From positions 1-64,000 of the forward strand of contig DASVLJ010000025.1 of NCBI GenBank assembly GCA_036384915.1: 64,000 nt of DNA, written 5' to 3'. The DNA comes from PKWO01 sp036384915 (GTDB lineage: Bacteria; Pseudomonadota; Gammaproteobacteria; Burkholderiales; Burkholderiaceae_D). Made by a program: the position numbers and the translations under genes. The notes below the pieces were generated by a model, which made no database searches, had not been told where the DNA came from, and saw nothing but the letters and a program-made list of their open reading frames with translations. Positions 37,001 through 44,074 of this stretch are shown here, piece by piece (position 1 is the stretch's first letter; each line of letters starts with the position of its first letter).

Positions 37001-38238
37001 TGAAGTCGCTCAACGCCGACGCCTGGAACGACTTGATCGCTGCCGTTGCCGGCGACAAGGCACCGCCCGGCAACGCGCCGTCCGGCGGCGGCCTTGGCGA
37101 CCTGTTCAATCCCGACACCTTCGCCATCCATGCCGGCGAGATGACCGTGTTCGGCCACAAGTTCGACAATGTAAGTTTGAACGCCAGCCGGCAAAACGAC
37201 ATGTGGCAAGCCAAGGTCACCTCCACGCAAGTGACCGGGAACTTCAGCTATACGCCGCAAGGCAAGGGCCTGGTGACGGCCAAGCTCGATTCGCTCGTCA
37301 TCCCGCGCTCGGGCGCCGGCGACGTGGCCGACATCCTGCAAGGCAAGAGCGTGACGCAGGAATTGCCCGCGCTTGACATCGAAGCGCAGAATTTCGACTT
37401 GCTCGACAAGCACCTGGGCAAGCTCATCGTGAAGGCCAGCAATGGGCGCCGCGATGGTGCCAATGTCTGGAACATCGACGACCTTGAAATGGACAATCCC
37501 GATGCCAGCCTGAAGGCCAAGGGCGACTGGGTGATCCGTAACAACCAGAACCGCTCGCGCCTGTCCTACACGCTGGAGTTGAAGAATGCCGGCGGCACGC
37601 TCGACCGGCTCGGCTTTCCCAATGTGTTGAGCAAGGGCAAGGGCAGCATGGCCGGCGAAGTGAGCTGGAACGGTGTGCCTTATTCGCTCGACCTGCCCAG
37701 CTTGTCGGGCAAGGTCAGCGGGTTGACGGTCGAGAAGGGGCAGTTCCTCAAGAGCGATGCCGGCGCCGCCAAGCTGCTCGGCGTGTTGAGCCTGCAATCG
37801 CTGCCGCGGCGGCTGACACTGGATTTCCGCGACGTTTTCTCGTCCGGATTCGCCTTCGATACCGTCACCATGACCGCGGCTATCGACAAGGGCGTGCTCA
37901 ATACCTCGGACTTGAAGATGGCCGGGCTCGATGCGTTGGTCTTCATGGAGGGCAGTGCCGATATCGTCAACGAAACGCAGAATCTGCACGTCACGGTCGT
38001 GCCCAAGCTCGATGCGGGAGCCGCATCGCTGGGCTACATGCTGGTGAATCCAGCGGTCGGGGTGGGCACTTTCCTCGCGCAATTATTCCTGAAGGATCCG
38101 CTGTCGAGAGCCTTGACCGAGGAAATGGACATCACCGGCCCGTGGAGCGACCCCAAGGTGACAAAGACCAGCGGCAAGGGAGACAAGAAGGCCGCCGATG
38201 CGGGTGCGGCTGCCGCAGGGGTTTCAAGCGGAAAGTGA
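34069..38238 (+). CDS. yhdP: YhdP family (AsmA-like) envelope lipid-transport protein
   Basis: Protein of 1389 residues from ATG 34069 (an ATG at 34108 is also possible). One membrane helix lies near residues 35-60 (FLVKTALMLYFLFCLTFLALRYL). The rest is periplasmic and beta-rich, with the AsmA/TamB-like repeats expected of YhdP: QPVAIGKLAADWDGLRPRIAVDQLVV near the start, and LGVLSLQSLPRRLTLDFRDVFSSGFAFDTV and NPAVGVGTFLAQLFLKDPL near the end. YhdP proteins bridge the inner and outer membranes and carry phospholipid outward. The C-terminal 25 residues are Lys/Ala-rich. It is followed 8 bp later by the nitrilase gene, and the two are probably cotranscribed. Confidence 0.93.
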   Translation: MHEHPPHSQPVTRMLLIWHRARACYRFANILTHHVLGFLVKTALMLYFLFCLTFLALRYLVLPHIDHYKPDVERLVSQSIGQPVAIGKLAADWDGLRPRIAVDQLVVKDNFGRPALTLPHVEATVSWLSVPTGGLRLHQLEIDHPDMDVRRDADGKLFVAGIPVPQSKTKDNRGADWLLSQREIIIRHGTVRWNDNLRGAAELPLSEINLELRNHWHNHQFAVHATPPAAMAAPVDIRADFNHPVFAGSIADATLWNGQLYLDLGQTDLSVWGAYVTFPKSFAIQRGHGALRAWLDFDRAKVADFTADLSLTDTALQFANLPVLELDKVSGRVGLKEDIDKSGIDGTPTLGARGHSIALTNFSFVTNDGMSLPPTSISETFEPASDNEPSKTTVTATLLDLQTMAAFASRLPFSPEWRQMMADYDPRGRLHDFTASWQGNYPAISAYSVKGGFAGLSMKGQAARPARPKIGKLPAQAAVPFIPGFDNLTGHVEMNEHGGDIALDSSNLQIELPGVFTQAMVPLQKLAFQANWNFQDANKMLLSVASMDLAREGLAASASGTYLVNNQPGAKATGYADFSAHIDRFELNKIDQYLPADAEEHFREWITHGLLGGTLRDATIKLKGNMKDFPFRTNPGEKPKGEFTAEGKIADGVLNYDPRPSPRDPRKPMWPWLEDIQGTIKMDRTRLQITADRAKTHNAVVAEADAVIDEVGSPKGILEVNATINAGMPDYLAYIQDSPVQQMIGGFTDETRATGNARLGLKLTMPLSHMNDTKVSGKLQFQGDDIALLAGLPPLNNSTGALEFSERGFNINNVHSIFLGGPATITGGGPGDTAAIRADGTFTAEGVRKYGAENGFGKLAQHLTGSTHYTVAVNVRKKHTDLVVDTNLAGLGLDLPAPLHKDAGESLVTRFEMLGVNSTDPSLQREEIKIALGTAINARYEREKAAERNAPWRLARGTIGVFSPTTPPTKGVLLNVSLKSLNADAWNDLIAAVAGDKAPPGNAPSGGGLGDLFNPDTFAIHAGEMTVFGHKFDNVSLNASRQNDMWQAKVTSTQVTGNFSYTPQGKGLVTAKLDSLVIPRSGAGDVADILQGKSVTQELPALDIEAQNFDLLDKHLGKLIVKASNGRRDGANVWNIDDLEMDNPDASLKAKGDWVIRNNQNRSRLSYTLELKNAGGTLDRLGFPNVLSKGKGSMAGEVSWNGVPYSLDLPSLSGKVSGLTVEKGQFLKSDAGAAKLLGVLSLQSLPRRLTLDFRDVFSSGFAFDTVTMTAAIDKGVLNTSDLKMAGLDALVFMEGSADIVNETQNLHVTVVPKLDAGAASLGYMLVNPAVGVGTFLAQLFLKDPLSRALTEEMDITGPWSDPKVTKTSGKGDKKAADAGAAAAGVSSGK

Positions 38239-38246
38239 GATCGGAT

Positions 38247-39053
<807 letters not shown>

Positions 39054-39062
39054 CTAAAGTAT

Positions 39063-39157
39063 CGTGGGTGGAAAAGCCGTAGGCGCAGTCCACCATGTAC
39101 CCCCAATTACCTCCATTAAGCGCTTGGTGGAATGCGCCTACGGCTTTTCCACCCTAC
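39063..39157. repeat. MITE/REP-like inverted-repeat element
   Basis: A perfect 22-bp inverted repeat (39066-39087 and 39133-39154) is separated by 45 bp. With one mismatch and one indel the arms extend to about 33 bp. Each arm is itself a small hairpin (GGTGGAA...TTCCACC type). It fills most of the gap between the nitrilase gene and tldD and resembles short repeated elements scattered in proteobacterial genomes. Confidence 0.65.
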
Positions 39158-39242
39158 GACTCCTGACACGATATGTGCGCTTGCGCTCCGAATCCGCTAT
39201 CCTTACCCCATACGGCGCCGGTGCGCCTGTGAAAGACTTGTC

Positions 39243-40703
39243 ATGAAAGCATTCGAACCTAATCTCCAGACACTCGCCGTCGCGCGCGACATCCTTCTCA
39301 CCCCTTTCGGCCTGGATGAGGCCAAGCTGATCAAGGCGCTCGGCACCATGTTCACGCATAAGGTGGATTACGCCGACCTGTATTTTCAGTTTACCAAGAG
39401 CGAGGGCTGGAGCCTGGAAGAGGGCATTGTCAAGACCGGCACCTTTTCGATCGATCAGGGCGTGGGTGTGCGCGCCGTTTCGGGCGACAAGACCGCCTTT
39501 TCCTACTCCGACGACATTTCCGAAAAAGCCTTGCTCGAAGCCGCCGCCGCCACGCGCACCATTGCGCGCCAGGGGGCCGGCAAGGTCAAGGTGGCCGGCG
39601 GCACGCAGCTCTCGGGCGGCCGTTCGCTCTATCTGCCGCACGACCCGCTGGCTTCGCTCGACGCCACGGCCAAGGTCAAGCTGCTTGAGCGCGTGGAACG
39701 TATCGCCCGCGCCAAGGATTCGCGCGTGGTGCAGGTGATGGCCGGCCTGGCCGGTGAATACGACGTAGTGCTGGTGCTGCGCAGCGACGGTGTGCTGGCG
39801 GCGGACATCCGCCCGCTGGTGCGCGTTTCCGTCACCGTGATCGCGGAGCAGGATGGCCGCCGCGAAATGGGCTCTTCGGGCGGCGGAGGCCGTTACGACT
39901 ATGCTTATTTCACCGACGCGATTCTGGAGAAATATGCCACCGAAGCGGTCGACTCCGCCTTGGTCAACCTCGAATCGCGGCCGGCACCGGCCGGCGCCAT
40001 GACGGTTGTGCTGGGCCCGGGTTGGCCCGGCGTGCTGCTGCACGAAGCCATCGGCCACGGCCTCGAAGGCGACTTCAACCGCAAGGGTTCTTCCGCCTTT
40101 TCCGGCCGCATCGGCGAACGCGTGGCGGCCAAGGGTGTCACGGTGGTCGACGACGGCACGCTGCAGGATCGCCGCGGTTCGCTCAACATCGACGACGAGG
40201 GCAATGCCACGCAGTGCACTACGCTGATCGAAGACGGCATCCTGAAGGGCTATATCCAGGACACCATGAATGCGCGCCTGATGAAGATGAACGTCACCGG
40301 CAATGCCAGGCGCGAATCGTTCGCCCACCTGCCCATGCCGCGCATGACCAACACCTATATGCTCTCCGGCGACCGCGACCCGGCCGAAATCCTGGCTTCG
40401 GTCAAGAGCGGCCTCTATGCCGTCAACTTCGGCGGCGGCCAGGTCGATATCACGAGCGGCAAGTTCGTGTTCTCGGCCAGCGAGGCCTATATGATCGAGG
40501 ATGGCAAGGTGACTTATCCGGTCAAGGGCGCGACCCTGATCGGCAACGGGCCGGAAGTTCTCAATCGCGTTTCGATGATCGGCAACGATATGCGGCTGGA
40601 TTCGGGGGTTGGCGTTTGCGGCAAGGAGGGACAGAGCGTGCCGGTTGGGGTTGGGCAGCCTACTTTGCGGATTGATGGGATGACGGTGGGTGGCACCGCC
40701 TAA
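39243..40703 (+). CDS. tldD: Metalloprotease TldD
   Basis: Cytoplasmic protein of 486 residues from ATG 39243, full length for TldD. TldD pairs with TldE (PmbA) to degrade or mature peptides, such as microcin leader peptides and CcdA. The zinc site motif HEAIGHGLEGD is present, as are SEGWSLEEGIVKTG in the N-terminal part, GRRGSLNIDDEG-type phrases (DRRGSLNIDDEG) and GGGQVDITSGKFVFSASEAYMIEDGKV near the C-terminus. The partner gene is not in this window, which is normal because the two are usually unlinked. Confidence 0.95.
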   Translation: MKAFEPNLQTLAVARDILLTPFGLDEAKLIKALGTMFTHKVDYADLYFQFTKSEGWSLEEGIVKTGTFSIDQGVGVRAVSGDKTAFSYSDDISEKALLEAAAATRTIARQGAGKVKVAGGTQLSGGRSLYLPHDPLASLDATAKVKLLERVERIARAKDSRVVQVMAGLAGEYDVVLVLRSDGVLAADIRPLVRVSVTVIAEQDGRREMGSSGGGGRYDYAYFTDAILEKYATEAVDSALVNLESRPAPAGAMTVVLGPGWPGVLLHEAIGHGLEGDFNRKGSSAFSGRIGERVAAKGVTVVDDGTLQDRRGSLNIDDEGNATQCTTLIEDGILKGYIQDTMNARLMKMNVTGNARRESFAHLPMPRMTNTYMLSGDRDPAEILASVKSGLYAVNFGGGQVDITSGKFVFSASEAYMIEDGKVTYPVKGATLIGNGPEVLNRVSMIGNDMRLDSGVGVCGKEGQSVPVGVGQPTLRIDGMTVGGTA

Positions 40704-40762
40704 TTTTCTTTCTCGCCTAGTTGCCATGTGTTGAGAATTTCTTCCACTCCCGTGGACGCTTT

Positions 40763-40779
40763 GCCGGGGTGCCCCCGGC
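40763..40779 (+). terminator. Strong GC hairpin after tldD
   Basis: GCCGGGG-TGC-CCCCGGC is a perfect 7-bp stem with a 3-nt loop, 60 bp after the tldD stop. No T-run follows; it may end or protect the tldD transcript ahead of the aroG promoter. Confidence 0.45.
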
Positions 40780-40880
40780 GAAGGTATATCCGGGTATGAA
40801 ACGATTTTCAAAAGAATTCAGCCAAGCGGGAATGAAACGCAACCGCACATTCGCAGATTGTGCAACGCAAAAGAAACCAC

Positions 40881-40909
40881 TTGCCAACCCTGCCCAATTA
40901 ATGCACAAT
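40881..40909 (+). promoter_or_regulatory. Sigma-70 promoter of the aroG leader
   Basis: TTGCCA (40881-40886) and CACAAT (40904-40909) with an exact 17-bp spacer. The predicted start, near 40916, gives a short 5' end of about 26 nt before the leader-peptide ATG. Confidence 0.65.
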
Positions 40910-40941
40910 CAATTTCGACCAGTTTCCAGTCTGAAATCGAG

Positions 40942-41040
40942 ATGACCTCTTTGCGCCATTATTTTTACTTTTTTTACTTTAGCTATTCCAGCCTAATGGC
41001 GGTGGAAAAGCGGATGGTTCACGCAAAAGCAAGTCGATAA
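40942..41040 (+). CDS. Phe/Tyr-rich leader peptide of aroG (attenuator)
   Basis: Leader peptide of 32 residues: the ATG at 40942 begins MTSLRH, followed by YFYFFYFSY (eight aromatic codons in nine; four Tyr, four Phe), and the peptide ends at TAA 41038-41040. Composition and position match classical control peptides for aromatic amino-acid genes, such as the pheA leader. The ribosome should stall on these codons when Phe-tRNA or Tyr-tRNA is short. It lies between its own promoter (40881-40909) and a terminator (41060-41090), and about 95 bp before aroG. A longer frame from 40858 exists but starts upstream of the promoter. The Shine-Dalgarno sequence before 40942 is weak (GAAATCGAG). I know of no name for this gene. 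Confidence 0.8.
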   Translation: MTSLRHYFYFFYFSYSSLMAVEKRMVHAKASR

Positions 41041-41080
41041 AACCAGACCGAAATCCTGCAAAACCGCCAGAAATGGCGGT
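40954..41080 (+). promoter_or_regulatory. Ribosome-mediated attenuator with three alternative stems
   Basis: Four segments can pair alternatively. Segment 1, CGCCATT (40954-40960), lies at the edge of the aromatic codons. Segment 2, AATGGCG(GT) (40995-41003), is complementary to segment 1. Segment 3, ACCGCCA (41063-41069), is complementary to segment 2 and to segment 4, TGGCGGT (41074-41080). A ribosome stalled on Phe/Tyr codons covers segment 1, frees segment 2 to pair with 3 and prevents the terminator. A ribosome that reaches the stop at 41040 covers or passes segment 2, so 3:4 forms and transcription ends. Confidence 0.75.
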
Positions 41081-41090
41081 TTTTGTTTTT
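41060..41090 (+). terminator. Attenuator terminator upstream of aroG
   Basis: AAAACCGCCA pairs with TGGCGGTTTT around a GAAA tetraloop (41070-41073), followed by a T-rich tail to 41090. This is the 3:4 stem of the attenuator. Confidence 0.85.
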
Positions 41091-41135
41091 ATGGCCCTTA
41101 TTTATTTCGATTAATCAATACCATTTGGAGAAAAC

Positions 41136-42203
41136 ATGCCGCGCACCGATGACTTGCGGATCCGGGAATTGAAGGAATTGACGCCTCCCTCGCACCTGAT
41201 CCGCGAATTTCCCTGTACCGAGAAAGCTGCCAGTGTGGCTGCCGGCTCGCGCAATGCCCTGCATCGCATCCTGCATGGCCAGGACGACCGGCTCATGGTG
41301 GTCATCGGCCCGTGCTCGATCCATGACACCAAGGCGGCGATGGAGTATGCAGGGCGGCTGGTGAAGGAGCGCGAACGCTTCAAGAACGAGCTTGAAATCG
41401 TCATGCGCGTGTATTTCGAAAAACCGCGCACTACGGTCGGCTGGAAGGGCTTGATCAACGACCCCTATATGGACGACAGTTTCCGCATCAACGACGGCTT
41501 GCGCATCGCGCGCGAACTGCTATTGAATATCAATGAAATCGGCCTGCCCGCCGGCACCGAATTCCTCGATGTGATCAGCCCGCAATACATCGCCGACCTG
41601 ATCAGCTGGGGCGCCATCGGCGCGCGCACCACCGAATCGCAGGTGCATCGCGAACTCGCTTCCGGACTGTCCTGCCCGGTGGGCTTCAAGAACGGCACCG
41701 ACGGCAATATCAAGATCGCCGTCGATGCGATCAAGGCCGCCTCGCAGCCGCATCACTTCCTTTCCGTCACCAAGGGCGGCCACTCGGCCATCGTCTCCAC
41801 CGGCGGCAACGAGGATTGCCACATCATCCTGCGCGGCGGCAAGGCGCCGAACTATGATGCCGCCAGCGTCGACGCCGCTTGCAGCGACATTTCCAAAGCC
41901 GGCCTGGCGGCGCGGCTGATGATCGATGCCTCGCACGCCAACAGTTCGAAGAAGCCGGAAAACCAGGTGCCCGTGTGTGCCGACATCGCCGGCCAGATCG
42001 CGGCCGGCGATACGCGCATCGTCGGCGTGATGGTCGAATCTCACCTGATCGCCGGCCGGCAGGACTTGATTCCGGGCAAGGAATTGACCTATGGCCAATC
42101 CGTGACCGACGGCTGCATCGATTGGGAAACCAGTGTCGGCGTGCTCGAAGGCCTGGCTGCGGCAGTCAGGCAGCGCCGTCACGTCAAGGACCCCGACGCC
42201 TGA
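41136..42203 (+). CDS. aroG: 3-deoxy-7-phosphoheptulonate (DAHP) synthase, class I
   Basis: Cytoplasmic enzyme of 355 residues, the normal length of AroG/AroF/AroH-type DAHP synthases. It joins phosphoenolpyruvate and erythrose 4-phosphate in the first step of the shikimate pathway. The signatures are clear: LMVVIGPCSIHD, MRVYFEKPRTTVGWKGLINDP, GARTTESQVHRELASGLSCPVGFKNGTDG, and the C-terminal DASHANS and GVMVESHL. It starts at ATG 41136 after GGAGAAAAC. Expression is probably controlled by the Phe/Tyr leader and attenuator just upstream. Which amino acid inhibits the enzyme cannot be read from sequence, though the leader suggests both Phe and Tyr matter. A palindromic element begins at the stop codon. 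Confidence 0.95.
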   Translation: MPRTDDLRIRELKELTPPSHLIREFPCTEKAASVAAGSRNALHRILHGQDDRLMVVIGPCSIHDTKAAMEYAGRLVKERERFKNELEIVMRVYFEKPRTTVGWKGLINDPYMDDSFRINDGLRIARELLLNINEIGLPAGTEFLDVISPQYIADLISWGAIGARTTESQVHRELASGLSCPVGFKNGTDGNIKIAVDAIKAASQPHHFLSVTKGGHSAIVSTGGNEDCHIILRGGKAPNYDAASVDAACSDISKAGLAARLMIDASHANSSKKPENQVPVCADIAGQIAAGDTRIVGVMVESHLIAGRQDLIPGKELTYGQSVTDGCIDWETSVGVLEGLAAAVRQRRHVKDPDA

Positions 42204-42440
42204 GCCTAGAAACGGCAGTTGACCGCTCACCGGTGTCGGCGAAGCCATATGAACATTGCCTTTCCTTATTTCTGCACGGGCTACCGATTCGGTGAGAGCG
42301 CTACAGACGCGATTGCACACTTTTCCGGCCTCCTGGGGGTGTTGCTCCTCCTCGCGGAATGCAGTCCGCGTCGTCGTCGCGCCTACCCAGAAGGCCGGAA
42401 AAATGCACACTCGCGCCTGTCCAACTACCGTTTCTAGGCT
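42203..42440. repeat. Long imperfect palindromic element after aroG
   Basis: Outer arms 42203-42221 and 42422-42440 are inverted copies with one mismatch. Inside are a second inverted pair (CTTTTCCGGCCT / AGGCCGGAAAA near 42320-42400) and a central CGCGGA-ATGCAG-TCCGCG hairpin. The whole 238-bp segment can fold as one long cruciform. It carries no gene and looks like a MITE-type or degenerate mobile element that starts at the last base of the aroG stop codon. Confidence 0.6.
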
Positions 42441-42539
42441 GATTTGTCGCATGGGATTGCGCATGGCCGTCTCCCTGCTATAAAGAGTATATGGGTACAA
42501 ATAAAATGTATCCATGTAACCGCATGAAAGGAGATGATC

Positions 42540-43052
42540 ATGCGTCGCAGACTGTATTTCATGTTGCCCGACGTGCCCAGCGCACGCAAGATGCTCGACA
42601 CCCTGCTTCTGGCGCGCATCGAGGAGCGCCATATGCGTTTCTATGCACGCGAAGGCACGTTGCCGGAGGACATGCCGGAAGCAGGCTTCGTGCAAAAGAC
42701 CGATTTGATCCATGGTATGGAGTCGGGCATGGTGATCGGCGCCGGGGCCGGCTTGCTGGGCGGCATTCTGTTGGTGCTGTTTCCGCCCGCGGGTTTGCGC
42801 CTCGAAGTGTTTGCCATCCTGGCCACCGCGATAGGCGGCGGCTTGTTCGGCACCTGGGCCTCGGGCATGGCCGGCGCGGCCATCCCGAATTCGCGGCTCA
42901 GGCAGTTCCAGCCTGGCATCGATCGCGGACAGGTACTCTTGATGATAGACGTGCCCTTGAGCAAGGTCAGAATGACCGAGAATTTGATCGAGCAGAACAA
43001 CCCAAGCGTGAAATTCGGCGGCGTGGAGCCGCATATACCGGCTTTTCCCTGA
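42540..43052 (+). CDS. Conserved hypothetical inner-membrane protein
   Basis: Protein of 170 residues. The ATG at 42540 is preferred because AAGGAG (42528-42533) lies 6 bp upstream; an ATG at 42534 is too close to it. Residues 1-60 are soluble (LYFMLPDVPSARKMLDTLLLARIEERHMRFYAREG), then two Gly-rich membrane helices follow (GMVIGAGAGLLGGILLVLFPP and LEVFAILATAIGGGLFGTWASGM), and a soluble tail has VLLMIDVPLSKVRMTENLIE. The layout (alpha/beta half, glycine-zipper helices, alpha/beta half) resembles DUF1269-type proteins, but I cannot confirm the family. Function unknown; glycine-zipper segments sometimes form stress-response pores. Confidence 0.7.
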   Translation: MRRRLYFMLPDVPSARKMLDTLLLARIEERHMRFYAREGTLPEDMPEAGFVQKTDLIHGMESGMVIGAGAGLLGGILLVLFPPAGLRLEVFAILATAIGGGLFGTWASGMAGAAIPNSRLRQFQPGIDRGQVLLMIDVPLSKVRMTENLIEQNNPSVKFGGVEPHIPAFP

Positions 43053-43084
43053 TACGCCGTCCGGCGCAGCCTGCGAAAAACCGC

Positions 43085-43378
43085 TCAGAAATTCCGGTCC
43101 GGAAACAGCTCTTCGTGAATGTGCTGCAACATGTCGATTTCTTCCCACACTTCCGGTGGGAAGCCGACACGGTCGCCGCGCTCGTCGATCATCAGCTTGC
43201 GGAAATAATCGTTCAATTCGCTGTAGCCCCACAGCGATTCGATGGCCTGGATCACGCGCGGAAAGCCGACTTCGAGGCCGGACTTGTATTCGTCGTCCTC
43301 GGCGAACATGGTGCGCGTCACGCCCGTCATCAATTCCGTCAGGTGCGGGTGGCCGGCAACGAATTTGTAACGGGGCAT
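43085..43378 (-). CDS. Small conserved hypothetical protein
   Basis: Protein of 97 residues beginning MPRYKFVAGH, soluble, acidic, without membrane or signal segment. The phrase YSELNDYFRKLMIDERGDRVGFPPEVWEEIDMLQHIHEELFP suggests a mostly helical fold. I do not recognise the family by name, but proteins of this look occur beside yajQ in related Burkholderiales. It begins 28 bp after the yajQ stop on the same strand, so the two are probably cotranscribed. Confidence 0.65.
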   Translation of the reverse strand: MPRYKFVAGHPHLTELMTGVTRTMFAEDDEYKSGLEVGFPRVIQAIESLWGYSELNDYFRKLMIDERGDRVGFPPEVWEEIDMLQHIHEELFPDRNF

Positions 43379-43405
43379 GGATGGCCTCAGTGATGGGGAT
43401 GGAGA

Positions 43406-43888
43406 TCAGTCGCGGAAATTGTTGAAGTCGAGCGGCAGGTCCACCTCCTTGCGCAGCATGGCGATGGCCGCCTGCAGATCGTCGCGCTTGGCGCCTGTCA
43501 CGCGCACGGCCTCGCCCTGGATGCTGGCCTGGACCTTCATCTTGCTGTCCTTGATGATGCGCACGATCTTTTTCGCATCCTCGGACTCGATGCCGTTCTT
43601 GACCTTGATCACCTGCTTTACCTTGTCGCCGCCGATCTTCTCGACCTTGCCTATATCGAGGAAGCGCACGTCCACGTTGCGCTTGACCATCTTGTTGGTC
43701 AGCACGTCGCGTACCTGGCCGAGCTGGAAATCCGAATCGGCGTAGGCCGTCAGTTCGCGGTCTTTTTGCTCGATGCGCGCATCCGTGCCCTTGAAATCGA
43801 AACGGGTGGAAATTTCCTTGTTGGCTTGCTCCGTGGCGTTTTTCACTTCCACGGTATTGGCTTCGCAAACGACGTCGAAAGAAGGCAT
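43406..43888 (-). CDS. yajQ: YajQ family nucleotide-binding protein
   Basis: Protein of 160 residues, full length for YajQ (UPF0234). It begins MPSFDVVCEANTVEVKNATEQANKEISTRFDFKGTDA, the diagnostic start, and ends LPLDFNNFRD. Members bind c-di-GMP or other nucleotides and in some bacteria act as effectors with transcription factors, affecting virulence and stress responses. It is probably the first gene of a two-gene unit with the 97-residue protein. A MITE with TTAG duplications lies 35 bp upstream of its start and may affect its promoter. Confidence 0.95.
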   Translation of the reverse strand: MPSFDVVCEANTVEVKNATEQANKEISTRFDFKGTDARIEQKDRELTAYADSDFQLGQVRDVLTNKMVKRNVDVRFLDIGKVEKIGGDKVKQVIKVKNGIESEDAKKIVRIIKDSKMKVQASIQGEAVRVTGAKRDDLQAAIAMLRKEVDLPLDFNNFRD

Positions 43889-43918
43889 TTCGATGAATCC
43901 TGTCAGATGATAAATGGC

Positions 43919-44025
43919 TTAGGGAAGCGCTGATTTAATCGTTTTCCACCAATAACGCCACGCATAAGTCATTGATTTGCAATGTACCCGATTTTGGAAA
44001 ATTGAATAAATCAGCGCTTCCTTAG
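43919..44025. mobile_element. MITE, IS5-type, with 4-bp TTAG target duplication
   Basis: The element is 99 bp (43923-44021). Its termini, GGAAGCGCTGATTTA and the inverse, match perfectly over 15 bp and about 23 bp with gaps. TTAG is present directly on both sides (43919-43922 and 44022-44025); YTAR target duplications are typical of IS5-group elements. It has no coding capacity. It lies between the divergent-facing yajQ promoter and the 3' end of the first GT41 gene. Confidence 0.75.
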
Positions 44026-44074
44026 GTCATTTTAACCCAGAATTTTGACGATTTTGAGACCGGCGTGCACGCCG

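Noticed and set aside
35434..38082. 882-codon minus-strand open frame
   Set aside because: It is fully antisense to yhdP, has an Arg/His/Gln-rich composition and no recognisable domain.
40858..41040. 60-codon version of the aroG leader peptide
   Set aside because: Its start lies upstream of the predicted promoter (40881-40909), so it would not be on the transcript; the ATG at 40942 fits better.
42203..42440. Repeated hairpins as a possible CRISPR array
   Set aside because: The repeats are inverted and nested, not direct and evenly spaced, and no cas genes are present.
41520..43868. 782-codon minus-strand open frame
   Set aside because: It spans aroG, a palindromic element and the hypothetical genes in antisense and is an out-of-frame shadow of yajQ.
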